This document shows, in pieces, positions 44,045 to 52,346 of a DNA stretch of 64,000 nt. Source of the stretch: Ignavibacteria bacterium (lineage in GTDB: Bacteria; Bacteroidota; Ignavibacteria; Kapaibacteriales; Kapaibacteriaceae); NCBI GenBank assembly GCA_016873895.1, contig VGVV01000003.1, positions 1-64,000 of the forward strand, in the 5' to 3' direction. The notes beneath the pieces are model-generated. The model had not been told where the DNA came from. It did no database searches and saw nothing but the letters and a program-made list of their open reading frames with translations. The stretch's first letter is position 1, and every line of letters starts with the position of its first letter. The translations under genes and the position numbers were made by a program.

Positions 44045-46824
44045 GCCTTTTTACGCTTGCCCTTTTTGGCAGTTGTGCGTGGTGCTAGCAACTCTGATCG
44101 GAAAGAGCTATGCACAGAGCGAGCTAATGTTCGTAGCGCAGAGAATCGCGTATCAGGCTGCTTCTTTACCCAAGACTTCCACAGTTTTACGTCTGCCTTG
44201 GTGGTACCTGCGTTAAGCAGCAATCGGATGTTTGATCGAAACACCAATTCATCGGCTACAGTGTTTAGGTAATCCGATATCTCTTTCACAGAACGTCTTT
44301 TTCCTCGATTAAGACCTTCAATAGTGCTGTTGCGTACAATCTGATGTTGGTCTTGCAGCAGCATGCCTACAGTAGCTAAAGGATCTCTTGTTGTAGCAGC
44401 AAGCGCAAACGCAGCGCGAGCGCGCACGTAGACAACAGTATCGTTTGCGAGGAATGCAATCTTCTGTACCGAGCTAGTGTCTCGGAGTTCACCAAGGGTG
44501 TAAGCTGCAATACGTCTCTTACGCCAATCATTATCAGTTGCAAGTTTGATAAGTGCTTCGGAAAGCAAGGAGATTTTGGTTGATGTGATGATTGTTGCAG
44601 CGGTACCAACAGCAGCAACGCTACGTTGTTCTAGGCCGCGTTGCAGCATAGCCACCGTAGAATCTGGATCGGTTGAGAAAAGTTGTTTTGCAGCACTTTC
44701 TACGGTTAGCCGCTCGCGGGGCATCTGCGTGCTCAGCTTGCTTTCAAGAAGCGGAATAATGCTGGTGCCTAGTTGTACAAGCTTTTTACGTGCAGGTTCA
44801 ACATTGGGTTGAAAGCGCAGATGTGAAGCCGATGCAATAAGAAACAGACTATCGGCAGAATTTGGCAGTTCCAACATAGCTGGTGATGCCTTGCTGGGCA
44901 CTGTTTGCTGGTTTATTACCAATGAATCTGTGTAATCAAGAAATGTCGCGTAGGTAGACTTTGACATAGTTGTTTGGTTGCCAGATGAATTTGAATAACG
45001 GTCATTACCTTGTGCATCTACGAACAGGCCGATCATGCCATAGCCCCTTCGATAGTCGGAGAAACCAAGTGTATTGGTTGTATCGCGAGTAGAGTAGAGA
45101 TCGTCGCCTTGTACATCTACAAAGATGGAAACAGCATTGGCATTGCCTGCTCCAAGTGAAAGGCTCTCACAGTGATAACTGTCGTTACCCGACTCATCAA
45201 AGAGAAAGCCATACGCGATATCATGACCACAGCCTTGGGATACTCCATGCGACGTATATACATCGTCGCCCTGTGAGTCTTGCAGATATCCCGTGGCAAA
45301 GTGGACGCCCGATCCCTGAGCATACTGGTAGGCAATGTATCGATCATCACCACCTCGGTCTATGAGTGATCCAATCCCAAACCAGTATCCGGTACCTTGC
45401 CCATAGATGTCGCTGATGTACGTGTCGCTTCCGCTACCATCTACCAAAACGGCAATACCGCCGGATGCGTGCGGACGGCTGCCCAGGGCAGCCCCTTGTG
45501 AGAAGGTGATCTGGTGATTGTCATAGCGTAATACATCTGTGTAGGGGCTCGCTGCAATGTACTGATCGTTGCCGCGAGCGTCGCTAAGAATGCCAATACC
45601 ACCCACGCCTGCAAATGCTTGCGCCTGGGCGTGAGATCTGTAGACATCACTACCGTTATCGTCAATCAACATGCCGATGCCTACAATGCCAGACCCTTGC
45701 GTATTCACATGCCCATGATAGATGTCGTTGCCATCCATATCGTGCACGATGCCCATACCCATGAGTCCAGACCCAAGTGAGTACGATTCCGCATAGTAGC
45801 GGTCGTCACCTGACTGATCTATCAACACACCAACGCCCATTACGCCCGCTCCAAGGGAGTAATCGCCCCCTGTATAGGTGTCGTTGCCATCAAGATCCAT
45901 GATAATGCGCACGGGTCGATTGATGTAATTGGCAAGGGGCTCGTGTTCCAATTGGTACACGTCGTTGCCACCAACATCGATGATCATGATGTACGAGCCT
46001 TGATAGATATCATCGCCTGCACCACCAATAGCAATTCTGCCATAGGGTGTATCGAACGCAAATGACCGCACGCTGTCTATCAAGACGTCACGTGCGTTCA
46101 AAAAGTCGCGCGAAATCTTCACCAGATCGTCGTGTAGTGATGTGCCGATACCAAGGATTGTTCCGAGCATTTGTGGCTTGATGGGCGCGTAGAGCTTTTG
46201 CGCTGCATTGAAAGCTGCCTGTTCTTCCTCGTGTGCCTGCCAAACACTTAAAGATTCGGACGAAGAAGACATGCGCCACATAGAGTCAAGTAAACGAACA
46301 TTGGCGATGTCTTGTGATCCGCCACGGTTGCTCTTTTTAACCGCATCTGTTGCTTGTATCAGAATGCCTGCATTTCGAAGAAACACGATTGTCGAGGCAA
46401 TATTGAGTTGTTCAATGCGACTCTTAGAAATGCCAAGGCGTGCAAGTACGGCATCAGATTCGGGCAGATTATCAATGTACGATGGCTCAAACCTGCCAAG
46501 TCCAAGGATCGGACTAAACATTCTGGCAAGGGGCTGAATAGTGCTTCTATCTGGAGAGAGGCTCTGGTTCGCGATCTCCTGAGAGAGATCAAGTGCGTTG
46601 TATGGTTTACGGAAAATATCGTCGATTGTAGCTGTTCGAAAAGGGTCGGTATCAAGCAGGTCGTGCGGCATTGCAAGATCACTGCTGCGCATGCCAATGA
46701 TCGAAAGAGCCGAATCAATTTGTCGTACGACGCTCAGCGGAAGCTTATTCTGCGAGAACAATGTTGGTCCGCCGCTGCTGAGAATAGTCATAACGAGCAG
46801 TATTCGCAATCGTGTGCGAGTCAT
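44041..46824 (-). CDS. Secreted protein with 26-27 residue G-[ND/DD]-x-Y repeats and HEAT-like C-terminal region
   Basis: This 927-residue protein starts with a signal peptide (MTRTRLRILLVMTILSSGGPTLFSQ). Residues 25-265 are alpha-helical and of no recognised family. Residues 268-610 hold thirteen GxDxY motifs, mostly spaced 26-27 residues, each of the form D-x-x-G-(N/D/S)-D-x-Y-x(9)-G-x-G-x(4)-G-x-L-x-D. The last 280 residues have HEAT-like helix pairs (WRKRRIAAYTLGELRDTSSVQKIAFL, YVRARAAFALAATTRDPLATVGML) and end in a Lys/Arg-rich tail. The periodic Asp and Gly suggest a beta-solenoid that could bind Ca2+; it is not the 9-residue RTX repeat. It overlaps the TPR gene by 1 bp and rqcH by 4 bp. 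Confidence 0.85.
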   Translation of the reverse strand: MTRTRLRILLVMTILSSGGPTLFSQNKLPLSVVRQIDSALSIIGMRSSDLAMPHDLLDTDPFRTATIDDIFRKPYNALDLSQEIANQSLSPDRSTIQPLARMFSPILGLGRFEPSYIDNLPESDAVLARLGISKSRIEQLNIASTIVFLRNAGILIQATDAVKKSNRGGSQDIANVRLLDSMWRMSSSSESLSVWQAHEEEQAAFNAAQKLYAPIKPQMLGTILGIGTSLHDDLVKISRDFLNARDVLIDSVRSFAFDTPYGRIAIGGAGDDIYQGSYIMIIDVGGNDVYQLEHEPLANYINRPVRIIMDLDGNDTYTGGDYSLGAGVMGVGVLIDQSGDDRYYAESYSLGSGLMGMGIVHDMDGNDIYHGHVNTQGSGIVGIGMLIDDNGSDVYRSHAQAQAFAGVGGIGILSDARGNDQYIAASPYTDVLRYDNHQITFSQGAALGSRPHASGGIAVLVDGSGSDTYISDIYGQGTGYWFGIGSLIDRGGDDRYIAYQYAQGSGVHFATGYLQDSQGDDVYTSHGVSQGCGHDIAYGFLFDESGNDSYHCESLSLGAGNANAVSIFVDVQGDDLYSTRDTTNTLGFSDYRRGYGMIGLFVDAQGNDRYSNSSGNQTTMSKSTYATFLDYTDSLVINQQTVPSKASPAMLELPNSADSLFLIASASHLRFQPNVEPARKKLVQLGTSIIPLLESKLSTQMPRERLTVESAAKQLFSTDPDSTVAMLQRGLEQRSVAAVGTAATIITSTKISLLSEALIKLATDNDWRKRRIAAYTLGELRDTSSVQKIAFLANDTVVYVRARAAFALAATTRDPLATVGMLLQDQHQIVRNSTIEGLNRGKRRSVKEISDYLNTVADELVFRSNIRLLLNAGTTKADVKLWKSWVKKQPDTRFSALRTLARSVHSSFRSELLAPRTTAKKGKRKKA
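44995..46023 (-). repeat. Thirteen protein repeats with GxDxY core, 26-27 residue period
   Basis: The motif Tyr falls at residues 274, 290, 317, 343, 369, 395, 422, 469, 496, 523, 550, 577 and 610 of the host protein. Most gaps are 26 or 27 residues; the first is 16, one is 47 with an insert, and the last is 33. Each unit carries Gly-x-Asp-x-Tyr and ends in a hydrophobic strand plus Asp (such as GVLID, GMLID, GFLFD). Confidence 0.85.
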
Positions 46825-48176
46825 CAGAGCCTCATCATTGTTTTCAGTTGTTCGGCAAGTACTGGGTCTATTTTTTCAAGTACCATTATGTGCTGTGCGG
46901 CCTCGTCTCTGCGTCCAATCCTGAGAAGGCACCGTGATACAGCATAGAGTATCTGCGGCTGCTGAGGGAAACGTTGAAGTGCTTGGTCGATAAATCCGGT
47001 TGCGAGTTCACATTTGTCGGCTTCGAAACACGAATTCAGACGAGATACGTGCAATGCGCTGGATGTATCGCGCAAGGCAATAGCTTGCTCATGAGCTGTA
47101 AGTGCATCCGGAAGATTCCCATTGCGTCTGTACATGATTGCCAACGAGTTGTATGCATCTGGGGCTAGGGCAGAGGATACAATCGCGCACCGTTTGAATG
47201 CGTTAACTGCATCTTCGATAAAACCCTTTTGCTCATATGCTACAGCAAGATTGAAATACGCTTCTCCGTAACTGGGCCGAAGAGTTAGAGCGCGCTTCAA
47301 TGCCTTGCTGGCAGAATCGAATTGTCTGTTTTGCATACGCAACAGGCCAAGATTGTACCATGCCATCGGATCGGCTGCGTTTCTACGAACTGCTACTTCA
47401 GCTGTGGCAAGGGCTCTTGCAGAGTCGCCGGATTCCTGTAAGGCACCAGTCAAAAGGAGCAGTGCATCCAACGTTGTTGTATCAAGACGGACGGCTTCCT
47501 CGAGGTGCGAGATTGCTTTCGAAAAGTTCTTGACGGCCAGCTGGGATTCTCCCGAGGCCGTTTGGTAGGCTGCATTATTGGGAAAGCGCTCAACCAATAG
47601 CTCGTTGATTTCTGTTGCTGCATTGTATTGAGCTGTCTTAAAGTAGCATCGAGCAAGTTCGTACATGATCGAGGGATCTGATCTGCGGAACATGACATCT
47701 TCCAGTGGTGCAATAGCATCCTGGTAACGGCCAAACTTGGCATAGGCAAGCCCTAATGCCCACTGCGTCTGAAGCGAATCCCGAAAACGTACTGAAGCTC
47801 TTTGAAGCGTGCCGATGCAGTCTTCACTTCGTTGCTTGCGTGAGTAACACTCGGCAAGCATCAGCCAAGATTGCATTCTGTTGGAGTCAATCTCCAACAA
47901 ACGTGCAGCTTGAGGCAGTGCTGCATCTGCCTTCTCTTGCTGCATTAACGAGAGCGTGTACAGGCTTAGCATGCTAGCGTCGCTGGAGGCCGAGACGTTT
48001 AGCCGTGCTAAGATTTTTTCAATCTCTGGCCAATTCTTTGATTGAACTGCCACTTGCAATGCTTGTTGGTCTTTGTTCTGTGCATAGACGCCTGTAAGGC
48101 AGCAACAGAGCACAGCGATGAGGCTACAGACGTGCGTGCCTATGCTCTTAGCCTGAAGATAGAGTGCTGGTCGCAT
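46824..48176 (-). CDS. Exported TPR-repeat protein
   Basis: The 450-residue protein has an N-terminal signal region (MRPALYLQAKSIGTHVCSLIAVLCCCLTGVYAQ) and about ten tetratricopeptide repeats through to its end, for example QWALGLAYAKFGRYQDAIAPLEDV, MAWYNLGLLRMQNRQFDSASKALKRAL, and YFNLAVAYEQKGFIEDAVNAFKR. TPR proteins scaffold complexes, here in the periplasm. An ATG ten codons upstream (48206) is an alternative start. It overlaps ribD by 37 bp and the repeat protein by 1 bp, so it is tightly coupled with both neighbours. Confidence 0.88.
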   Translation of the reverse strand: MRPALYLQAKSIGTHVCSLIAVLCCCLTGVYAQNKDQQALQVAVQSKNWPEIEKILARLNVSASSDASMLSLYTLSLMQQEKADAALPQAARLLEIDSNRMQSWLMLAECYSRKQRSEDCIGTLQRASVRFRDSLQTQWALGLAYAKFGRYQDAIAPLEDVMFRRSDPSIMYELARCYFKTAQYNAATEINELLVERFPNNAAYQTASGESQLAVKNFSKAISHLEEAVRLDTTTLDALLLLTGALQESGDSARALATAEVAVRRNAADPMAWYNLGLLRMQNRQFDSASKALKRALTLRPSYGEAYFNLAVAYEQKGFIEDAVNAFKRCAIVSSALAPDAYNSLAIMYRRNGNLPDALTAHEQAIALRDTSSALHVSRLNSCFEADKCELATGFIDQALQRFPQQPQILYAVSRCLLRIGRRDEAAQHIMVLEKIDPVLAEQLKTMMRL

Positions 48177-49228
48177 CCAATATGGTCTTCGCGAATCTTT
48201 TGCCATGTATGTGGATCGTAATCAAATTCCCACTGGTAACCCGAACCGACAACCTCGGGAGACCGGTGAATATGCATCTCTTGGATGAGTTTGGCACCTA
48301 GGAAGTTATCCAACGTAACTGGTCCACCCTCTACAAGCACTGATTGCAGACCGCGTGTGTAGAGCAGCGACGCAACGTCATGAGGTGGGAGCATACCATG
48401 TTGACTATCTACAAAGAGAACTTCTACACCGATGTTGGCTAAACGCTTTGCGTGGTCAGTTTCTGCGTTACGGCTGTCGGTAATCATCCACGTGGATTGC
48501 TGCTGACTTGTCTGAACAATCCGAGATTGTTCGGCTACACGGCAGGATGGATCTACAACAATGCGGACGGGATTTCTCCCGCTAACGTGGCGCACATCTA
48601 AAGATGGGTTGTCGGCATTGATAGTACCAACACCGACGAGTACGGCATCGATTTCAGAGCGCAGTCGGTGCACTGCGGTACGAGATTCTATGCTTGTAAG
48701 CCAACGCCCCTTCTGCGGGTCTTGGTTAACTCTGTTATCTGCCGATACTGCCATCTTGGCAACGAAATACGGCTGTTCGCACCTGATCGCATGGAGAAAG
48801 TAGCGCGCTACTTCTGCCGAAAAATCCTGCTCAATTCCAACAACAACATCCTTGCCAGCAGCTCGTAGAGCTGCGAGCCCCTTGCCTGATACCAAAGGGT
48901 TAGGATCTGGACAGCCTACCACTATGCGTTTCAGGCTCGAAGCTATGATTGCATCTGCACATGGTGGCTGCTTGCCATGATGTGAGCATGGCTCGAGAGT
49001 TACATACAACGAGGCACCGTCGATGTCTAGCCCATGTGCATTGCGAAGTGCAATGGCCTCGGCATGGGGTCCGCCAAATTGAGCATGATATCCTTCAGCG
49101 ATTAGCTCCGTGCCGCGGGCAATGACGCAGCCAACAAGTGGATTGGGGCTTACGCTACCCGCGCCACGTTGTGCGAGGTTTACTGCATGGCGCATCCATG
49201 CACTATCTATTTCTTGCTGAGTGGCCAT
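48140..49228 (-). CDS. ribD: Bifunctional riboflavin deaminase/reductase
   Basis: RibD deaminates the pyrimidine intermediate and then reduces its ribosyl group, steps 2 and 3 of riboflavin synthesis. The 362-residue protein has an N-terminal zinc deaminase domain (NPLVGCVIA, HAEAIAL, TLEPCSHHGKQPPCADAI) and a C-terminal reductase domain (DAVLVGVGTINADNPSLDVR, VLVEGGPVTLDNFL). The ATG at 49228 gives the standard N-terminus. It overlaps the lipoprotein gene by 22 bp. ribH is elsewhere in the window; ribB and ribE are not present. Confidence 0.96.
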   Translation of the reverse strand: MATQQEIDSAWMRHAVNLAQRGAGSVSPNPLVGCVIARGTELIAEGYHAQFGGPHAEAIALRNAHGLDIDGASLYVTLEPCSHHGKQPPCADAIIASSLKRIVVGCPDPNPLVSGKGLAALRAAGKDVVVGIEQDFSAEVARYFLHAIRCEQPYFVAKMAVSADNRVNQDPQKGRWLTSIESRTAVHRLRSEIDAVLVGVGTINADNPSLDVRHVSGRNPVRIVVDPSCRVAEQSRIVQTSQQQSTWMITDSRNAETDHAKRLANIGVEVLFVDSQHGMLPPHDVASLLYTRGLQSVLVEGGPVTLDNFLGAKLIQEMHIHRSPEVVGSGYQWEFDYDPHTWQKIREDHIGCDQHSIFRLRA

Positions 49229-49995
49229 GAAAAGGTAATCTGTGTACGATACGGCTCGGGCTTTGCCGGAATGAGAATATCGGCCGTGTATTCTCCTGCA
49301 GGAATTGGCAGCCCAGAATTGTCCATGCCATTCCATTCCAGAGTATATGTTGACTGCTGGCCAACTAGTTCAGGCCGTACTGGTATGATCAATGTGAGAA
49401 ATGCCATCCCAAGGTCTGAATTCCAGAGCACTTTAAACCCGGATCGAACAATTACACGAAGATCCTCGGAAGATGGGAGGTACTCGCCCGCGACCAGTTT
49501 GTTCCGAGTGCATGTAGCACCAAACACGACGGCCCCATCTTCAGCTTGCTGCACGAATGGCGAAACTGTTAATGCCTCATCGACGGGCGATTGGACAAGC
49601 ACAGGGTGGAATGTTATGATGCTGCCGTGTTCAAGGCCTATGGAGAGCGTACCTATGCTAATATCAGCGGCAAGTGGTTGCGGTATCCGACAATGCAGGG
49701 TAGTTGTGAGTGATTCCTGCTGTGCGCCTGAAGACTCAATGTTCATCATGATGCTGTCGCGTTGCCCATCAGCACGTTGGAAAAGTAAGAGGGCCCTGCT
49801 GTAGGGACGAGACTTCGATTCGGAGGTTACAATTGCAGAGAGTTGAAGGCTGTCTTGACTGCTTCGAATAACTGTAAGAGGTGATGCATCATGAAGCTCA
49901 ATTGTAGCAGCACGAGGAAGGGGTTTTGGTGTTGAGCATCCAGATACAATAAGCACGAAGCAGGCTGTCAAATGTATCAATGCTGAATTCTTCAT
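49207..49995 (-). CDS. Lipoprotein with FlgD-like C-terminal domain
   Basis: The 262-residue protein begins MKNSALIHLTACFVLIVSGCST, with a lipobox (VSGC) that would be lipidated after signal peptidase II cleavage. The body has beta-rich, unrecognised sequence. The C-terminal segment (YTLEWNGMDNSGLPIPAGEYTADIL) resembles the FlgD Ig-like/T9SS-type WNG-D-x-G-x-x-x-P-x-G-x-Y motif. Its ATG overlaps the stop of the PNP gene by 4 bp. The function is unknown; membership of an envelope operon suggests a surface or periplasmic anchoring role. Confidence 0.75.
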   Translation of the reverse strand: MKNSALIHLTACFVLIVSGCSTPKPLPRAATIELHDASPLTVIRSSQDSLQLSAIVTSESKSRPYSRALLLFQRADGQRDSIMMNIESSGAQQESLTTTLHCRIPQPLAADISIGTLSIGLEHGSIITFHPVLVQSPVDEALTVSPFVQQAEDGAVVFGATCTRNKLVAGEYLPSSEDLRVIVRSGFKVLWNSDLGMAFLTLIIPVRPELVGQQSTYTLEWNGMDNSGLPIPAGEYTADILIPAKPEPYRTQITFSWPLSKK

Positions 49996-50798
49996 GTCAA
50001 CAAGTTTGATAATGTTGTATCGATAATCCGGGTAAGATGATTGCTCGCCGAGCCTGCAACGTCGAGCACTTCGGCATGAGATACTGAACGTTGTATGGTT
50101 TCGGAAAGTGTATTGGTAATCATGGAGAATGCAGCTACGTTATGCCCTAGTGACTGAGCATATCGGATCTCTCGCACGGTGGACATGCCGACCAAATCTG
50201 CGCCCAACCGGCGTAGCATCTTTATCTCTGCACGCGTTTCATAGCTTGGACCTGTGAGCTGACAATACGTGCCTGTCTCGAGAGCGAGACCGTTTCTGGC
50301 GCATGACTCTAAGATGGAATCTCGCAGTAGTGGCGATCGCTGGATACTTGGATTATTCCGAGATGTAGGCTGTGGACCAAGAAACGTAAGATCGATTGTG
50401 TCGGTAATGAGAGCAACATCGCCGGGTTGATACCGCCAATGGAGTCCACCAGCAGCATTTGTAATAATGACCGAGGTTACACCGAGGCAGGTGAGCACAT
50501 CAATGAGCTGCAAGCATTGGACATCAGAATGCCCTTCATATGCATGGATACGTCCGGAACAAACAACCAGCTTATGCGTCCCATACGACCGCAGCTCCAT
50601 GGTCGAGGCGTGCCCTTGAACAGAACCCACATGCAGACCGGGGATCTCAGAGTACGGAATCACGTTGTCGAGTTGTGTGCATGCCGAGGTATACTGAAAA
50701 CCAGAACCCGTGATTATGCCCAGGCACGGTGTTGCAGCCCATCGAGAGAGCAAGCACGTGGCCGACGTAGAAATTGGTGACGTAGCAGATGCGTTCAT
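49992..50798 (-). CDS. Purine nucleoside phosphorylase
   Basis: This enzyme cleaves inosine and guanosine to base plus ribose 1-phosphate in purine salvage. The 268-residue protein is of the trimeric PNP type: ITGSGF phosphate loop, GHASTMELRSYG, CSGRIHAYEGHSD, TNAAGGLHWRYQPGD, and MSTVREIRYAQSLGHNVAAFSMITN with the purine-binding Asn. The ATG at 50798 is chosen over a TTG six codons before it. It is the first gene of the leftward operon ending with rqcH and divergent from yicC. Confidence 0.95.
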   Translation of the reverse strand: MNASATSPISTSATCLLSRWAATPCLGIITGSGFQYTSACTQLDNVIPYSEIPGLHVGSVQGHASTMELRSYGTHKLVVCSGRIHAYEGHSDVQCLQLIDVLTCLGVTSVIITNAAGGLHWRYQPGDVALITDTIDLTFLGPQPTSRNNPSIQRSPLLRDSILESCARNGLALETGTYCQLTGPSYETRAEIKMLRRLGADLVGMSTVREIRYAQSLGHNVAAFSMITNTLSETIQRSVSHAEVLDVAGSASNHLTRIIDTTLSNLLT

Positions 50799-50846
50799 AC
50801 GAGTCGTGTAGGACAAGTTAGCCCCTTGCCGACATTTTTCATGCAG

Positions 50847-50854
50847 TATCTTTG
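50847..50854 (+). promoter_or_regulatory. Candidate -7 promoter element TATCTTTG for yicC-gmk
   Basis: TATCTTTG matches TAnnTTTG and ends 3 bp before the yicC ATG at 50858. If it is real, the transcript starts at or even just inside the start codon. No -33 match is seen at 19 bp. Confidence 0.4.
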
Positions 50855-50857
50855 CGC

Positions 50858-51733
50858 ATGATTAGAAGCATGACTGGATACGGCAAAGCCGAGGTGCAGA
50901 TACAGGGCTCTACCTGTACTATCGAAGCACGTTGTGTTAACGGCCGCTACCTTGAACTCTCGTCGAAGCTGCCGCGGGAGTGGTCGGACAAGGAAGCGCA
51001 AATCCGAGAGACAGTACGAGAACACGTTACACGGGGCTCATTGTCGATTACGATACGCAAATCAGATGCAGCCCAGTTGTTAGATATTGGGCCCAATCTC
51101 AACGTGGCATCAGCCTATGTTCAGGCATTGAGCAGTATTCAACGTGAGCTGAGTTTACCGGGCGACATCCGCATCGAACATATTGCGATGCTTCCTGGAT
51201 TGTTTCAGACCGACGGACCAGAAGAGCCTGATGCCGATGTATGGCCTGATTTGCAGGCAGGCCTTATCGAAGCGTTGCATGCCCTCAATGCTATGCGCAA
51301 CAAGGAGGGGGCCGAACTAGCGCGCGACCTGGACGAGCGACTTACACTTATGCTCGACAACGTTGCCGTTGTTGAACACATGAGTCTTGCTCGCATCGAA
51401 CACGAGCGTGTTCGCCTGCGCGAACGGGTGCGCCAGCTCGTGGATGATGCGGTAGTTGATGAGCAGAGACTGCAGCTCGAGATTATTTTACTGTCTGAAA
51501 AGCTAGACGTAACTGAAGAGTGTGTTCGCCTGCGGAGTCATATCAAGCACTTCCGACAGTACATGTCGGCCGACGAAAAGGCTGGACGCAAACTCAATTT
51601 CCTGTTGCAGGAGATGAACCGTGAGATTAACACGATCGGTTCAAAGTGTAACCATGCAGAGATAGCAGTGATTGTTGTAGGCGTTAAGGAAGAGCTCGAG
51701 CGCATACGGGAGCAGGTTCAGAATGTCGAGTAG
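50858..51733 (+). CDS. yicC: YicC-family endoribonuclease
   Basis: The 291-residue protein starts MIRSMTGYGKAE, the family's hallmark, and ends with the conserved C-terminal block (RKLNFLLQEMNREINTIGSKCNHAEI). The E. coli member is an endoribonuclease that affects sRNA stability and is needed late in growth. The long central helix region (about 150-230) is normal. The ATG at 50858 is preferred to the TTG at 50852. It overlaps gmk by 11 bp, a gene pairing that is common across bacteria. Confidence 0.96.
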   Translation: MIRSMTGYGKAEVQIQGSTCTIEARCVNGRYLELSSKLPREWSDKEAQIRETVREHVTRGSLSITIRKSDAAQLLDIGPNLNVASAYVQALSSIQRELSLPGDIRIEHIAMLPGLFQTDGPEEPDADVWPDLQAGLIEALHALNAMRNKEGAELARDLDERLTLMLDNVAVVEHMSLARIEHERVRLRERVRQLVDDAVVDEQRLQLEIILLSEKLDVTEECVRLRSHIKHFRQYMSADEKAGRKLNFLLQEMNREINTIGSKCNHAEIAVIVVGVKEELERIREQVQNVE

Positions 51734-52322
51734 GAAACACCTCATCGTTCTCAGTGCTCCCAGTGGAGCTGGTAAAACAACCGTAGCTCGGCACCTGCTA
51801 GCGACGTTCCCAGAAATGAAGTTCTCCGTCAGTGCCACGACGAGGTCGTTGAGAACGGGGGAGGTTCATGGCAGAGATTATTTTTTTCTAACACGTGAAG
51901 ACTTCAGGCGGAAAATTGAGGAAGGCGACCTTGTTGAGTACGAGGAGATCTTTGGTAATTACTACGGCACTATCAAGAGCTTTGTTGCCGAGTCTATAGC
52001 ACGCGGCGAGTTTGTCATTTTTGATGTTGATGTTAAAGGCGCATTGTCGCTACGCGCAGCTTTTCCCGATGATACGCTGCTGATGTTCGTTGCACCTCCT
52101 TCTCTAGAAGTACTTGAACAACGACTCCGAAGTAGGCATACCGAGACCGACGTGCAGATCCTTACCCGACTTGCCCGGGCAGAGATGGAAATGGCACACC
52201 AGGAGATGTTTGATGTAGTGCTCGTTAACACGGACCTCGATATCACATTATCCACTGCCGAATCGATTGTGCGCGAGCATGTTGAGGGGGCACCTCAGCA
52301 ACCCTCTCTCTTCGTAGAGTGA
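51723..52322 (+). CDS. gmk: Guanylate kinase
   Basis: Gmk phosphorylates GMP to GDP. The 199-residue protein has the P-loop LSAPSGAGKTT near the N-terminus, the SVSATTRSLRTGEVHGRDYFFLT substrate region, YEEIFGNYYGT, and FDVDVKGALSLR. The ATG at 51723 lies inside the 3' end of yicC, so the two genes are translated together. The spacing to the next gene (24 bp) contains a separate promoter element for it. Confidence 0.97.
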   Translation: MSSRKHLIVLSAPSGAGKTTVARHLLATFPEMKFSVSATTRSLRTGEVHGRDYFFLTREDFRRKIEEGDLVEYEEIFGNYYGTIKSFVAESIARGEFVIFDVDVKGALSLRAAFPDDTLLMFVAPPSLEVLEQRLRSRHTETDVQILTRLARAEMEMAHQEMFDVVLVNTDLDITLSTAESIVREHVEGAPQQPSLFVE

Positions 52323-52332
52323 ATCTGTGTCG

Positions 52333-52340
52333 TAACTTTG
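52333..52340 (+). promoter_or_regulatory. Candidate -7 promoter element TAACTTTG
   Basis: TAACTTTG matches TAnnTTTG and ends 6 bp before the ATG of the fused E1 gene at 52347, so transcription would begin very near that ATG. No -33 match is seen at 19 bp. Confidence 0.45.
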
Positions 52341-52346
52341 TAGTCT

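Noticed and set aside
44995..46023. RTX (hemolysin-type) calcium-binding repeats
   Set aside because: The GGxGxDxUx nonapeptide does not occur; the period is 26-27 residues and the protein has a Sec-type signal peptide rather than a type I secretion tail.
48140..49336. FMN riboswitch upstream of ribD or ribH
   Set aside because: Both genes are inside overlapped operons with no leader; no space or RFN-like conserved sequence is present.
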